NCBI GenBank assembly: GCA_947573795.1
Contig: CANPHE010000006.1
Coordinates: 21,666 to 85,665, forward strand
Origin: an uncultured Alistipes sp.
GTDB taxonomy: Bacteria; Bacteroidota; Bacteroidia; Bacteroidales; Rikenellaceae
Direction of reading: 5' to 3'
DNA: 64,000 bases
The notes beneath the pieces were generated by a model that saw only the letters and a program-made list of their open reading frames with translations, was not told the DNA's origin and searched no databases. Shown in pieces: positions 45,741 to 56,054 of the stretch. A program made the position numbers and the translations under genes. Positions within the stretch are counted from its first letter, which is position 1. The number at the start of each line of letters is the position of its first letter.

Positions 45741-46982
45741 ATGTCCAGTTTGTTCGCTTCGGAATCCCCTTTGGCCGAGTTCGCCCGGGCCGTCAAGGTC
45801 TCTATTTTAAAAAAGATATTCGCTAAAAAGGAGTTCACGATTCCCGACATCGCAGAAGAGACGAATTTCAGCGTCACGACCGTCGCCAAGCATGTCGCCG
45901 AGTTGCAGGAAAGCCGTCTGCTCGAACGCATCGACCGCCTGAAAACCAACAAACGGGGTCGACGGCCCGTGCTTTATCGGGTGAAATCCGACGCCTGGAA
46001 TTTTCTCGGGGTGGATATCAAGTCGCACGGGCTTACCTTCGGGTTGATGAACCTCTCGGGCGAGATGGTGCGGACCGAGCAGATCGGAGATTTCTATTTC
46101 GAGAATACGCACAACAAGTTGGACGAGATTTGCACCCACATCTCGCAGTTCATCGCGCGGGCCGAAAGCGAACTGCCGGGAAAGGTCGTCAGCGCCAATT
46201 TCAACATCGGCGGACGGGTCAATTCGCGGACGGGAACGAGTGCGTCGATCTTCAATTTCGAGGAGACGCGCGACATGCCGCTGACCGACCTGTTGAGCGA
46301 ACGGCTGGAGATACCGGTTTTCATCGAGAACGACACCAAGGCGATGGCTTACGGAGAGTATGCGTCGGAGGAGCGGCCAGACTACGAAAACGTGATCTAC
46401 GTCAATGTCGGATGGGGGCTCGGGCTCTGCCTGATCGTCAACGGAGAAATCTATTACGGCAAAGACGGCTATTCGGGGGAGTTCGGCCATATCCACATGT
46501 ACAACAACAATGTCATGTGCCACTGCGGCAAGAAGGGATGCATCGAAACCGAACTCTCGGGCAGCGCGATCTGCCGCAAACTCATCGAACGCATCCACAA
46601 CCACGAAGCGTCGGCGCTCTCGCGCAAGGTATGGGACGGCAATGTCATTACGATCGCCGACATCATCGCTGCCACGGAGCAGGAGGACCCCCTCTGCATC
46701 GAACTCGTATCGCAGGTCGGCAGCGAATTGGGGCATCAGCTGGCCGGGTTGATAAACCTGCTGAATCCCGACCGGATCGTCATCGGGGGCAAGATCGCCG
46801 AGGTCGCACCCTACTATTTCTTGCAACCCGTGACGCTGGCCATCCACAAGTATTCGTTGCGGCTGATGAACCAACACCTGTCGATCGTGCCTTCGCGGCT
46901 GGGGCCGAATGCCGGAATCGTCGGCGCCTGCATGCTGGCACGGAAGCGGCAGGTGTGGGACCGTCTGCTGGGGACGATTTAG
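45741..46982 (+). CDS. ROK family transcriptional regulator (NagC/XylR type)
   Basis: N-terminal winged-HTH-like region; GRRPVLYRV; ENDTKAMAYGEY; CHCGKKGCIETE zinc motif. Confidence 0.93.
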   Translation: MSSLFASESPLAEFARAVKVSILKKIFAKKEFTIPDIAEETNFSVTTVAKHVAELQESRLLERIDRLKTNKRGRRPVLYRVKSDAWNFLGVDIKSHGLTFGLMNLSGEMVRTEQIGDFYFENTHNKLDEICTHISQFIARAESELPGKVVSANFNIGGRVNSRTGTSASIFNFEETRDMPLTDLLSERLEIPVFIENDTKAMAYGEYASEERPDYENVIYVNVGWGLGLCLIVNGEIYYGKDGYSGEFGHIHMYNNNVMCHCGKKGCIETELSGSAICRKLIERIHNHEASALSRKVWDGNVITIADIIAATEQEDPLCIELVSQVGSELGHQLAGLINLLNPDRIVIGGKIAEVAPYYFLQPVTLAIHKYSLRLMNQHLSIVPSRLGPNAGIVGACMLARKRQVWDRLLGTI

Positions 46983-47093
46983 CAGGTGAGGGAGGGGCAT
47001 TTCGAGTAGGGTCCTCGGCCGGTCCGTCCTACCCCACTCCCTCGCTCGAAAGAGGCTTATAGTCCGGTTATAAAGATAGAATTTCCACTTTTC

Positions 47094-47178
47094 ACCTAAA
47101 ACCCGCAAGGCACAAGCCCTGCCATCTTCGACGGCTCGCACTTTCAGCGCGACGCCCCAGCTGCCGAAGATGAATTTC
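47094..47178. repeat. Element B copy 2: imperfect inverted repeat in convergent spacer
   Basis: Arms atcttcgacggct (47124-47136) / agctgccgaagat (47159-47171), preceded by cctaaaacc as in copy 1. Confidence 0.6.
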
Positions 47179-47228
47179 TTTTCGCTTTCGGCTTTTCACC
47201 TTTGCCCCTCCACGGCCTCTCGCCCGGG

Positions 47229-48140
47229 CTACCCCTGTGCCTTGTACTGCGACGGCGACATGCCGGTCAGCCGCTTGAAATAGCACCCGAAGAAAGACTG
47301 GTTGGGGAAATTGAGGTGGTAGGATATCTCCTGGATACTCATATTCGTGTATTTAAGTAGCGACTGAGCTTCGAGCAGTACGAAATGAGCGATCCAATCC
47401 GAGACGGGTTTACCGCTGATTTGCTTGATGATCGTCGTCAGGTATTTCGGCGTGATACACAACTGCCGCGCATAAAAATTCACACTGCGCTCCTTTTTAT
47501 AATGGTCGCTGAGCAATTCGATGAATTTGCGGAAATACTCTTCGTTGCGGTTTCGTTCCTGGGGTTCCGTTTCGGGATGTTCCGCGATGTACCGGGATAG
47601 CGTGTCGGCGACTTTGTAGATCGTCGCGGCAGTCAGCTCGTTTACGATATCACGCGTGAACTGCTGCTCGGGAGCCTTCAGTTCGGTGGCGATCAACCGG
47701 ATATAGTCGCCGATCAAGCCACCCTCTTCCGGTCGGAGTTCGATGCAGGGGCGATCGGCCAGTTGCAGAAAGAGTTGCAGAATACGCTTGGTGTCCATCG
47801 CGATATGCCGCATGAACTCGGACGAAAGCGCCAGGATGTAAGCCTGGAAGTCGTGGGTCGACTTGGTTTGCACGATGCTGCGCGGTCCGAAGATGAACAT
47901 TCGGCCCTCGGTGATCCGATATTCGCGAAGGTTGAGCGAAATGGTGGTTTCGCCCCGGGTACAGACTCCGATGATGAAGGCGTCGATACGTCCGAGGAAC
48001 GGGAGCGACTGTAAAGGCGTATCGCCGAGTACGGCGATGCACTCGCGCTGGATACCTTGGCGATAGACGCCTGCCTGGGCGGTCAGTTCGGTCAGTGTGA
48101 TGCTGGGAATGGTCGTTTCGGTTGAGCTTGCTATGTTCAT
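47229..48140 (-). CDS. AraC family transcriptional regulator
   Basis: C-terminal FYARQLCITPKYLTTIIKQISGKPVSDWI...SIQEISYHLNFPNQSFFGCYFKRLTGMSPSQYK. Confidence 0.93.
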   Translation of the reverse strand: MNIASSTETTIPSITLTELTAQAGVYRQGIQRECIAVLGDTPLQSLPFLGRIDAFIIGVCTRGETTISLNLREYRITEGRMFIFGPRSIVQTKSTHDFQAYILALSSEFMRHIAMDTKRILQLFLQLADRPCIELRPEEGGLIGDYIRLIATELKAPEQQFTRDIVNELTAATIYKVADTLSRYIAEHPETEPQERNRNEEYFRKFIELLSDHYKKERSVNFYARQLCITPKYLTTIIKQISGKPVSDWIAHFVLLEAQSLLKYTNMSIQEISYHLNFPNQSFFGCYFKRLTGMSPSQYKAQG

Positions 48141-48167
48141 AATCTCTGCTATTTGCGTTCAAATATA

Positions 48168-48175
48168 CAAAAATA
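48168..48175 (-). promoter_or_regulatory. Bacteroidetes -7 element (TATTTTTG) upstream of araC-family gene
   Basis: caaaaata on + strand, 28 nt before the start codon. Confidence 0.5.
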
Positions 48176-48278
48176 ACGAATATCATGGTTCGATAGGTTC
48201 GAAATAGGAGAAATAACGGACAGTATTGGTCCGTTCATGGAGAATGCGTCGCAAATGGAGCAGTTCCGACCCGGGCAA

Positions 48279-48317
48279 ACGAAATCGCCCCGCCATTGAC
48301 AGGCAGGGCGATTTCGT
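48279..48317. terminator. Hairpin terminator
   Basis: acgaaatcgccc / gggcgatttcgt inverted repeat. Confidence 0.6.
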
Positions 48318-48326
48318 CGGTAGTCG

Positions 48327-48413
48327 GATACGATTTTACACCTTCATCGGTTTTTCGATCGGCATTTTGCACAGGGTGGGCGATGCCTCGCGGCCCTTGG
48401 CCGCGTTTACAAA
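48327..48413. repeat. 87-bp direct repeat copy 1, carrying a family A palindrome
   Basis: Differs from 48515-48601 at two positions by eye; contains CGCGGCC-ctt-GGCCGCG at 48389-48405. Confidence 0.85.
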
Positions 48414-48514
48414 TCTGACCCTCCCCTAAATCCCCTCCTCGGAGGGGACTTCCGGTGCAACCCGCAAAGTTATAACGGATCGAAACCGGGCGCGAGCAAA
48501 ATCGTAGCTAATCA

Positions 48515-48601
48515 GATACGACTTTACACCTTCATCGGTTTTTCGATCGGCATTTTGCACAGGATGGGCGATGCCTCGCGGCCCTTGGCCGCGTTTACAA
48601 A
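48515..48601. repeat. 87-bp direct repeat copy 2, carrying a family A palindrome
   Basis: CGCGGCC-ctt-GGCCGCG at 48577-48593. Confidence 0.85.
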
Positions 48602-48619
48602 CCGGGGACCCTTCTTCGC

Positions 48620-48811
48620 TTCACCGAGTCCCCTTTCTCCGGGCCGATGAACTCCGTCGAGAACGGGGCACTAAATCTGGCCCGGCGAATTCTGTCGAGA
48701 ACGGGTCACGGAACTCCCCTCTCCGGACCGATGGATTCTATCGAGAACGGGACACTCAATCCGGGCCGGCGGATTCCGTCGAGAAAAGGTCACAGCCCCC
48801 GGCTCCGCGGA
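48620..48811. repeat. Degenerate tandem repeat, about 84-bp unit with internal half-unit similarity
   Basis: TCGAGAA(C/A) near 48657, 48695, 48740, 48779; units start ccgatg at 48644 and 48728. Confidence 0.65.
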
Positions 48812-48812
48812 A

Positions 48813-49346
48813 TTAATTGGCCGCTGCGGGAGCGTCGGTGATGCCGAGTTCGCTCTTCACCTCGGGAGCGATATCGGTCAGATTGGCTTCGTCGAAATAA
48901 GCGAGCGAACCGGTCGAGATATCGAATACCACCAAGTATCCGCCCGCTTTCGAAACCTTGTCGATAGCCGCTTTCGCCTTCTCGACGATCGGGGCCATCA
49001 GTTCGTTGTACTTGCGCTCGTAATCCTGCTGGGCGGCCTGCTGGTACTGTTCGCGACGGGCGAGCAAGTCCTGAAGGTCCTTGGCTTTCATCTCGCGCGT
49101 AGCCTCGGGCAGCGTGCTGTAATTCTTCTGATAGTCCTGCATTTTGGTCGTATACTCGACGTTGATGGCTTCGATGCTCTCCTGGAGGGTCTTGCCGAAG
49201 GCTTCGAGGTTCTCCTGCATCTGCTTCATCTCGGGCATCGTGCTGATGATTTCACCCGTGTTGATGCGTCCGAATTTCTGCGCGAAAAGCGATGTCGAGC
49301 TCATCACGAGTACGACCGCGAGGGTCAGTTTGATTGCTTTTTTCAT
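48813..49346 (-). CDS. OmpH/Skp family periplasmic chaperone
   Basis: Signal peptide; FGRINTGEIISTMPEMKQMQENLEAFGKTLQ; follows bamA. Confidence 0.88.
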   Translation of the reverse strand: MKKAIKLTLAVVLVMSSTSLFAQKFGRINTGEIISTMPEMKQMQENLEAFGKTLQESIEAINVEYTTKMQDYQKNYSTLPEATREMKAKDLQDLLARREQYQQAAQQDYERKYNELMAPIVEKAKAAIDKVSKAGGYLVVFDISTGSLAYFDEANLTDIAPEVKSELGITDAPAAAN

Positions 49347-49378
49347 AAAGATTTATTCAGTTAATGTTTTGATGTCGG

Positions 49379-49885
49379 TCATTTCTTCAGTGCGTCGATC
49401 ACCTGCTGCGTGCGTTCCACGGCAGGCGACGAGTAAAGCAGCGTCGGGTTGTTCGACGAGTCGAGCACCACGTCGGCACCGGCCGTGCGGGCATATGCCT
49501 CGATGGCGGCGAAGACCTGCTTCTGGATCGGCTGGATCAACTCCAGACGTTTTTTCATCAACGAGCCCTCCTGTCCGAAGATGCCTTCCTGGAACTCCTG
49601 GGCCTCCTTCTCCTTGGCGAGGATCGCCTCCTCGCGCACCTGGCGCGTGGCGGCCGTCAGCGAGGCTTTCTGGTAGACGTAGTTGTTGTAGAGCGTCTCC
49701 ACCTCGGCGAACTTGGCGTCGACCTGCGCCTGGTATTGCTTGGCGAGTTCGTCCAGGTCGGAGATCGCCGTGTTGTAGGCGTCGAGCGACTTGAAGATTT
49801 TTTCGCTGTTGACGACGATGTAGTTCTGGGCGGCTGCCGTGGCGGCCGTGCATACGAGCGCTGCGAGGAAGATCAGTCGTTTCAT
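49379..49885 (-). CDS. OmpH/Skp family periplasmic chaperone
   Basis: Start trimmed to MKRLIFLAALVCTAATAAAQNYIVVNSEKIFKSL; coiled-coil rich. Confidence 0.85.
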   Translation of the reverse strand: MKRLIFLAALVCTAATAAAQNYIVVNSEKIFKSLDAYNTAISDLDELAKQYQAQVDAKFAEVETLYNNYVYQKASLTAATRQVREEAILAKEKEAQEFQEGIFGQEGSLMKKRLELIQPIQKQVFAAIEAYARTAGADVVLDSSNNPTLLYSSPAVERTQQVIDALKK

Positions 49886-49983
49886 GATTCGCGTGTTTTT
49901 AGGTTCGCCGGACGGCGTTCGGCCGCTTAGCAATTGTAAATATAACTCTTTTCTTTCAAATTTATTGCCACCGGCCCGAAAAA

Positions 49984-52545
49984 TCAGAACTGCTGACCCA
50001 AAACGAAGTGGAACTGGCTGCCGCTCTTGGTCGTCGAGTTGGCCGGAGCGTCGAATCCGTAACCCCAGTCGATACCCAGCATACCGACCACGGGCAGGTA
50101 GAGACGCACGCCGAAGCCGGCCGAACGCTTGATCTTGAAGGGCGAGAATTTCTTCCACGATTCGAATGCGTTACCGCCTTCGAGGAATCCCAGCACGTAG
50201 ATCTGCGACGAGGGTTTCAGGATCACCGGGTAGCGCAGCTCGGCCGTGTATTTGTTGTATCCGCGCGAATAGTCGTTCGTCGGGTCGAGCGCACCGTCTT
50301 CGTAACCGCGCATCGAGATGATGTCGATACCGTAGATGTTGTAACCCGACATGCCGTCGCCGCCGACCTCGAAACGCTCGAAGGGCGATACCTTATATTT
50401 GTTGTAGCTGCCCAGGTAACCCATTTCGGCCTTGAGCATCACGACGAGGTTCGAATTCTTGGTCAACGCTTGGAACCATTGCGCCTTGAGCTGCCATTTG
50501 TGGAACTCGACCCAGCGGTAACGCTCCTGGTTGGCCTTGTCGCTGGTGCTCGAATTCTGCGCCAGACGTTCGAGCTCCTTGTAGTCCTTGCCGTCCCAGA
50601 GCGAGTAGGGAAGCGTCGCCTGCACCGAAACGCTGAACTCCGAGCCGCGACGCGGGTAAATGGGCTGGTCGACCGAGTTGCGGGCGAATACGAGTTTGAG
50701 CGAAAGCAGGTTCGCGGCACCGTTGGTCATGCCGAACGTATTCCAGTTCTTGAGTTTGAACCGCTCGTAGTTGGCCTCGGCGTAGAACGTGAAGTAGGGG
50801 TCGGGCCAGTTCAGACGCTTGCCCAGACCGGCGGCGACACCGTACGTACGGAAGTACTGCGTAGCGGTCTGCCAAACGTAGTAGGCGTTGTTCTGCTCGG
50901 AGAAGTGGGCCGAGAGGGTGAACGAATTGGGTTTCTTGCCGCCCAGCCAGGGATCGGTGAAACTGAAGGCGAAGGCCTTGTAATAGGTACCGTTGGTCTG
51001 CGCCGAGAGCGACAGCCGTTGGTTCTGACCCATCGGGTAAGGACGCCAGGCGCCTTTCTTGAAGGTGTTCTTGATCGAAAGGTTGTTCAGCGTGATGCCG
51101 ACCGATCCCACGAACGTACCCGAACCCCAGCCTCCGGCGATGTTGAACTGGTCGGAAGCCTGCTCCTCGAGGGGCCAGTTGATGTTGACCAGCTCGCTCG
51201 AAACGGGTTTGATGTCGGGCATGATGGCTTCGGGGTTGAAGTGGCCCATCGATCCGAGCGTGCGGATGGTCTGCATGAGCATCGAGCGGTCGTAGAGTTC
51301 GCCCGGACGCGTATAGAGTTCGCGGCGGATCACCTCGTCGTCGACACGCTGGTTGCCCGTGATGCCGACTTCGTTGATCGTGAACTGTTTGCCCTCGAAA
51401 ATCTTCACCTCGATATCGATCGAGTCGGGACCGATGATCGTCTCCGCGGGGTCGATCTGCGAGGTCAGGTAACCCTGGTTCTGGTAGAGCGACGAGACGG
51501 ACATGGCTTCGGGATCGGTCTCCTTGCCGATACCCAGGCGCTTGTGCATCGCCTTCTTGTCGTAGGTGTCGCCCTTCTGTACGCCGAACATGCGTTGCAG
51601 GTCCTCGGTCGGATAGACCGAGTTGCCGACCCACGAGACGTTGCGGATGTAGTATTTGTTGCCTTCCGAGACGTCGATGTCGATGCCCAGGCGGTTGTCG
51701 CCGATCGGGTAGATCGAGTCGCGCAGCACGGTGGCGTTGCGGTAACCCTTCGAGTTGTAGAAGTCGATGAGCAGCTCCTTGTCGGCCTCGTAATCGCTCT
51801 CGTTGAGCTTCGTGCCCTTGAAGATATTGATCGACTTCTGGTGGGTCTTCTTGAAGGTGCGGCGCAGACGCTTGTCGGAGAACTGCTCGTTGCCTACGAA
51901 GTTGATCTTACCGATCTTGACCTTCGAGTTGCGGTCCACGAGGAACGTGACGTTGACCATGTTGGGACGCACCGTGTCGTTTTCGATGCGGACGTCCACC
52001 TCCGTGTTGCGGAAACCCTTTTCGGCCCAGTACTGTTTGATGAGCTTCTGGTTCTTATCGATCACGTAATCGGAAAGCTCGCTGCCGCGTTTGAGCTTGA
52101 GTTTCTCGATCAGGTCCTTTTTCTTACCCTTCGTGATGCCTTCGAAATCCCAGCTGTTGACGCGCGGACGCTCCTGGAGGAAGACCTGGAGATCGAGGCT
52201 GTCGCCCTCGATGTCGGCGCCGATCTTCACGTCGGAGAAGAAACGCTGGCTCCACAGGCGGGCGATGGCATTGGATATGAAGCTGCTCGGCAGGTAGATC
52301 GAATCGCCTTCGATGAGTCCTGCCGAGGATTTGAGGATATCGGGATTGAGGTATTGCACGCCGTGCACGTTGATGTTGCGGATGTGGTACAGTTTGGGCT
52401 GTACGTCGCTGGGCATCACGGGGGCGTCCTGCGGGAAGGTCGTCTGCGGGGTCCCGGCTTCTTCGGGCGCCTGCGTTCGGGCATAGGTATCGAAACCGCA
52501 CAACGCCAAAACGGCGACTGCGAATAACTTTCCGAAATAATTCAT
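49984..52545 (-). CDS. bamA: Outer membrane protein assembly factor BamA
   Basis: POTRA repeats and C-terminal surface antigen barrel; LPVVGMLGIDWGYGFD; uppS-bamA-skp order. Confidence 0.93.
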   Translation of the reverse strand: MNYFGKLFAVAVLALCGFDTYARTQAPEEAGTPQTTFPQDAPVMPSDVQPKLYHIRNINVHGVQYLNPDILKSSAGLIEGDSIYLPSSFISNAIARLWSQRFFSDVKIGADIEGDSLDLQVFLQERPRVNSWDFEGITKGKKKDLIEKLKLKRGSELSDYVIDKNQKLIKQYWAEKGFRNTEVDVRIENDTVRPNMVNVTFLVDRNSKVKIGKINFVGNEQFSDKRLRRTFKKTHQKSINIFKGTKLNESDYEADKELLIDFYNSKGYRNATVLRDSIYPIGDNRLGIDIDVSEGNKYYIRNVSWVGNSVYPTEDLQRMFGVQKGDTYDKKAMHKRLGIGKETDPEAMSVSSLYQNQGYLTSQIDPAETIIGPDSIDIEVKIFEGKQFTINEVGITGNQRVDDEVIRRELYTRPGELYDRSMLMQTIRTLGSMGHFNPEAIMPDIKPVSSELVNINWPLEEQASDQFNIAGGWGSGTFVGSVGITLNNLSIKNTFKKGAWRPYPMGQNQRLSLSAQTNGTYYKAFAFSFTDPWLGGKKPNSFTLSAHFSEQNNAYYVWQTATQYFRTYGVAAGLGKRLNWPDPYFTFYAEANYERFKLKNWNTFGMTNGAANLLSLKLVFARNSVDQPIYPRRGSEFSVSVQATLPYSLWDGKDYKELERLAQNSSTSDKANQERYRWVEFHKWQLKAQWFQALTKNSNLVVMLKAEMGYLGSYNKYKVSPFERFEVGGDGMSGYNIYGIDIISMRGYEDGALDPTNDYSRGYNKYTAELRYPVILKPSSQIYVLGFLEGGNAFESWKKFSPFKIKRSAGFGVRLYLPVVGMLGIDWGYGFDAPANSTTKSGSQFHFVLGQQF

Positions 52546-52609
52546 CTGTACAAATCTTATCTATTGTCTGCGCAATGCTCCGGCATGCGGTCCGGTGCGC
52601 AATTTTCGT

Positions 52610-53332
52610 CTACTTTACCAATCCGAACCGTCTGTCGCGCCGCGCATACTCCTCGATGGCACGGTCGAACTCCGCTTCGGTGAAATCGGGCCACAATACG
52701 TCGGGGAAGTAGAGTTCGGCGTAGGAGGCCTGCCACAGCAGGAAGTTGCTCAGCCGGCATTCGCCGCTCGTGCGGACGATCAGGTCCGGATCGGGATATT
52801 CGGCCGTGTCGAGCGCCGCGCAGACGGTCCGCTCGTCGATCGATTCGGGGTCGAGCTCCCCGGCGGCGCTGCGGGACGCGATCCGGCGTACGGCCCGCAC
52901 GATCTCGCTGCGGGACGAATAGTTGAGCGCCAGAATCAGCGTCAGGGTCTCGCCGGCGGCCGTGCGCTGCTCGACCTGGGCGAGGTAGCTGCGGACCTTC
53001 TCCGAGAAGCGGCTCCGCTCGCCGATCATCCTCACGCGTACGCCTTGGCGGATCAGCTCGGGCGTTTCGTTGACGACGCTCTGGCAGAAAAGTTCCATCA
53101 GCGCATCCACCTCCTTCTCGGGGCGCCCCCAGTTTTCGGTAGAAAAGGCATAGAGCGTCAGGTACTTCACCCCCTGACGCGCCGCAGCGCGCAACGAAGC
53201 CCGCACGGGCTCGACACCCGCGGCATGACCTTCGTAACGCTCCTTGCCGCGCAACTCGGCCCAGCGGCCGTTGCCGTCCATAATGATGGCGACGTGTTGC
53301 GGTATGCGTTTCTGCTCGCTCATATAGGGCAC
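52610..53332 (-). CDS. uppS: Isoprenyl transferase (undecaprenyl diphosphate synthase family)
   Basis: HVAIIMDGNGRWAELRG; LYAFSTENWGRP; DLIVRTSGECRLSNFLLWQASYAELYF. Confidence 0.95.
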   Translation of the reverse strand: MPYMSEQKRIPQHVAIIMDGNGRWAELRGKERYEGHAAGVEPVRASLRAAARQGVKYLTLYAFSTENWGRPEKEVDALMELFCQSVVNETPELIRQGVRVRMIGERSRFSEKVRSYLAQVEQRTAAGETLTLILALNYSSRSEIVRAVRRIASRSAAGELDPESIDERTVCAALDTAEYPDPDLIVRTSGECRLSNFLLWQASYAELYFPDVLWPDFTEAEFDRAIEEYARRDRRFGLVK

Positions 53333-53429
53333 AAATATAGCTAATAAAAATGAGAAACCGTTTAAATTTTGGCAATATATATTACTTTACCCTTATCCGT
53401 TTTCCGGTCCGAATTTCATCCTGGCCGGT

Positions 53430-53515
53430 CGACGCTCGCGGCCCCTGGCCGCGTTTATAAATCCAAGCCCCGCCCTCGGAAGGGGCTTAAGCGTGCAACC
53501 CGCAAGGTTGCAGGG
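53430..53515. repeat. Family A composite element: three successive hairpins
   Basis: CGCGGCC-cct-GGCCGCG (53437-53453), aagcccc/ggggctt (53465-53488), gcaacc-cgcaa-ggttgc (53495-53511). Confidence 0.65.
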
Positions 53516-53555
53516 CCGAGAACATCGTCTTCGCCGCACGGTCCGGAGGTCGGGC

Positions 53556-54434
53556 TCAACTGCGGATATCGATCCCCCACATCATCTTATTGCGTAACGT
53601 GTCGTAAAACGAGATATTGTGCGGAACGGCCAGAAAAATCGGTTTTTCGGCGCGCCGGACCGTGAACGACGCACCCGTAACGACGGGTCGGGCGATCTCG
53701 TCGAGCGTGACGAACGTATCGGCATGCCGGGCATGGATACGCAGGTTGATGACGCTCGTGTCGGGTACAACGACCGGCCGCATCGTGAGGTTGTGGGGCG
53801 CCAGCGGAGTGATTACGAAGCAGGAGCAGGTCGGCGCCACGACCGGGCCTCCCGCGCTGAGCGAATAGGCCGTCGAACCGGTGGGCGTCGAGACGACCAC
53901 CCCGTCGCCGTGGTAGGTGGCGACCATCTGAGCGTCGACGTAGGTCTCCACCGAGATCATTCCCGCGCCGTGGCGCTGCACGGTGAACTCGTTGAGCGCC
54001 CGAAGCGGCTCCGCGGGTGTCGGGAAATCGCCCGCGACCTCGAGCAGCGTGCGGGCCTCGACGGTGAGCTGCCGCGAGGCGATGCGCTCGAAAATCTCGT
54101 GCAGGCCCGAATTGGGCGCCGAGGTAAGGAACCCCAGGTGTCCGGCGTTGATGCCCATCACCGGGAGGGATTGGTCGCCGAGTCGGTGGACCCCTTCGAG
54201 CAGCGTACCGTCGCCGCCGTAGCAGACCATGATCGTTCCGGCGGGTTGCGCGCCGACAGTTCCGGCGTAGATTTTGTCCTCCGGAACGGGAATTCCCGCC
54301 GTGTCGTGCACGGCGGCGGCGAACTCCGCGTTGAGTGCGTAATCGAATCCGAAAAGGCGCAGCGCCTCGAACAGCTGCCGAAGTTCTTCGGCCGACGAGG
54401 CGAGCTGGGGCCGGGAAAAAAGTATGATTTTCAT
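53556..54434 (-). CDS. nadK: NAD kinase
   Basis: [46 protein letters not shown]; start trimmed to [10 protein letters not shown]. Confidence 0.93.
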   Translation of the reverse strand: MKIILFSRPQLASSAEELRQLFEALRLFGFDYALNAEFAAAVHDTAGIPVPEDKIYAGTVGAQPAGTIMVCYGGDGTLLEGVHRLGDQSLPVMGINAGHLGFLTSAPNSGLHEIFERIASRQLTVEARTLLEVAGDFPTPAEPLRALNEFTVQRHGAGMISVETYVDAQMVATYHGDGVVVSTPTGSTAYSLSAGGPVVAPTCSCFVITPLAPHNLTMRPVVVPDTSVINLRIHARHADTFVTLDEIARPVVTGASFTVRRAEKPIFLAVPHNISFYDTLRNKMMWGIDIRS

Positions 54435-54537
54435 CGGCGGAGTTTCGAAAAAAGTGAGTACCTTTACCACGCCGCACGGCGGCCCTCCGCAAGGAGCGGC
54501 GCGCGGTGTGCATATCGGAGACAAAGATAACGATTTT

Positions 54538-55254
54538 ATGACAAAACTGAGCGTGAACATCAACAAGATTGCCGTCGTACGCAACTCCCGCGGCGGAAAT
54601 CTTCCGGACGTAGTGCGTGCGGCCGAGGATATCGAACGTTTCGGCGCCGACGGCATCACGGTTCATCCGCGACCCGACGGACGGCATATCCGCTACGCCG
54701 ACGTGCGGGAGCTCAAGCGCGTGCTGCGCACCGAACTCAACGTCGAGGGAAATCCCATTCCGTCGTTCGTCGACCTGGTGCTGGAGACCCGCCCCGCGCA
54801 GGTGACCCTCGTGCCCGACGCTCCCGATGCGATCACCTCGTCGGCCGGGTGGGATACGCTGGCCAACCGCGAATTCCTCACCGCGATCGCAGCGAAGTTC
54901 CGCGAACGGGGCATCCGCGTCTCGATCTTCGTCGATCCCGATCCGCGGATGGTGGCCGGAGCGAAGGCCTGCGGCGCCGACCGCGTGGAGCTCTATACCG
55001 AAGCCTATGCCCGCGAATACGCCGCCGATCCCGCAGCCGCCGTGGCCCCCTACCTCGCCGCGGCCGAGGAGGCGCGCCGCCAAGGGCTGGGGCTCAACGC
55101 CGGGCACGATCTCTCGCTCGAGAACCTGCGCTACTACCTCACCCGCATTCCGTGGACCGACGAGGTGTCGATCGGCCATGCGCTGATCTGCGACGCGCTT
55201 TATTACGGGCTGGAGAATACCGTGCAGCTCTACCGGCGGGAGTCGGGCCATTAA
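54538..55254 (+). CDS. pdxJ: Pyridoxine 5'-phosphate synthase
   Basis: [59 protein letters not shown]. Confidence 0.95.
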   Translation: MTKLSVNINKIAVVRNSRGGNLPDVVRAAEDIERFGADGITVHPRPDGRHIRYADVRELKRVLRTELNVEGNPIPSFVDLVLETRPAQVTLVPDAPDAITSSAGWDTLANREFLTAIAAKFRERGIRVSIFVDPDPRMVAGAKACGADRVELYTEAYAREYAADPAAAVAPYLAAAEEARRQGLGLNAGHDLSLENLRYYLTRIPWTDEVSIGHALICDALYYGLENTVQLYRRESGH

Positions 55255-55323
55255 GAATTTTTTCGGAGGCTCCAACGAACCGCACGAGCCATAACCTCCC
55301 TCGGGCGGAGGCTCGCTTCGCAG

Positions 55324-55355
55324 ACTGCGGTCCGCAGAATCTTCCGGACCGCAGT
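55324..55355 (+). terminator. Hairpin between pdxJ and SGNH hydrolase gene
   Basis: actgcggtccg / cggaccgcagt inverted repeat. Confidence 0.6.
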
Positions 55356-55394
55356 TTGCAGAAAAACATGGAAAATACTAAAACACCGATTTTT

Positions 55395-56039
55395 ATGAAA
55401 CGCTTTCTTCTGTTGGCCGCAGCGCTCGTCGCGACGGGTGTCGTCTGCGCCCAGTCTGCCTACGATTTTCAGCGGCGGAGTCTTTTCGACGTGCTGCCGA
55501 TCCGCTCGAACGACATCGTTTTCCTGGGCAACAGCATTGCGGCCAATTGCGAATGGGCCGAATTGTTCGACAACCGCCATGTCAAGAACCGCGGCATCCA
55601 GGGCGACCGTGCGGAGTGGCTGGGCGACCGTGTCGACACCATCATCGCGGGGCATCCCAAGAAGCTGTTTCTGTTGATCGGCATCAACGACCTGACCTCC
55701 GGGCGCAAGCCCCGCGAAATCGCGGCCGACATCGAAAAGGTCGTCGATCGGTTCCAGACCGAATCGCGCTGGACGAAAATCTACGTGCAGAGCATTCTGC
55801 CCGTCAACATCCGTGCGTTCGGCCGATTCGAGGACGGAGCGGTGCCGGCCGGCGTCGCCGCGACAAACCGGCTGCTGGAGGCCATGTGCACCGAGAAAGG
55901 CATCGTCTACCTCGATATCTACACCCCGCTGGTCGATTCGAACGGCGATCTGAATGCAGCCTACACCAACGACGGCGTACATCTGACGGGCGAAGGGTAT
56001 CTCGTCCTGCGCGACGTGCTCAAACCCTATGTCAAATAA
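55395..56039 (+). CDS. Secreted SGNH/GDSL hydrolase, copy 1
   Basis: Signal peptide; DIVFLGNSIAANCEW; LIGINDL; NDGVHLTGEGY. Confidence 0.85.
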   Translation: MKRFLLLAAALVATGVVCAQSAYDFQRRSLFDVLPIRSNDIVFLGNSIAANCEWAELFDNRHVKNRGIQGDRAEWLGDRVDTIIAGHPKKLFLLIGINDLTSGRKPREIAADIEKVVDRFQTESRWTKIYVQSILPVNIRAFGRFEDGAVPAGVAATNRLLEAMCTEKGIVYLDIYTPLVDSNGDLNAAYTNDGVHLTGEGYLVLRDVLKPYVK

Positions 56040-56054
56040 CGGTCGGCCGAATCC

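Noticed and set aside
45807-47141. 444-aa minus ORF opposite the ROK gene, N-terminus from element B
   Set aside because: Mostly antisense to ROK; N-terminal resemblance better treated as the repeat element itself.
48571-48841. Small ORFs with repeated N/D-S-V/I-E-N-G peptides in the tandem repeat
   Set aside because: Composition follows from the DNA repeat; no clear ribosome-binding site or family.
42385-52527. 971-aa and 839-aa plus-strand ORFs opposite susC and bamA
   Set aside because: Antisense shadows of confident outer-membrane protein genes.
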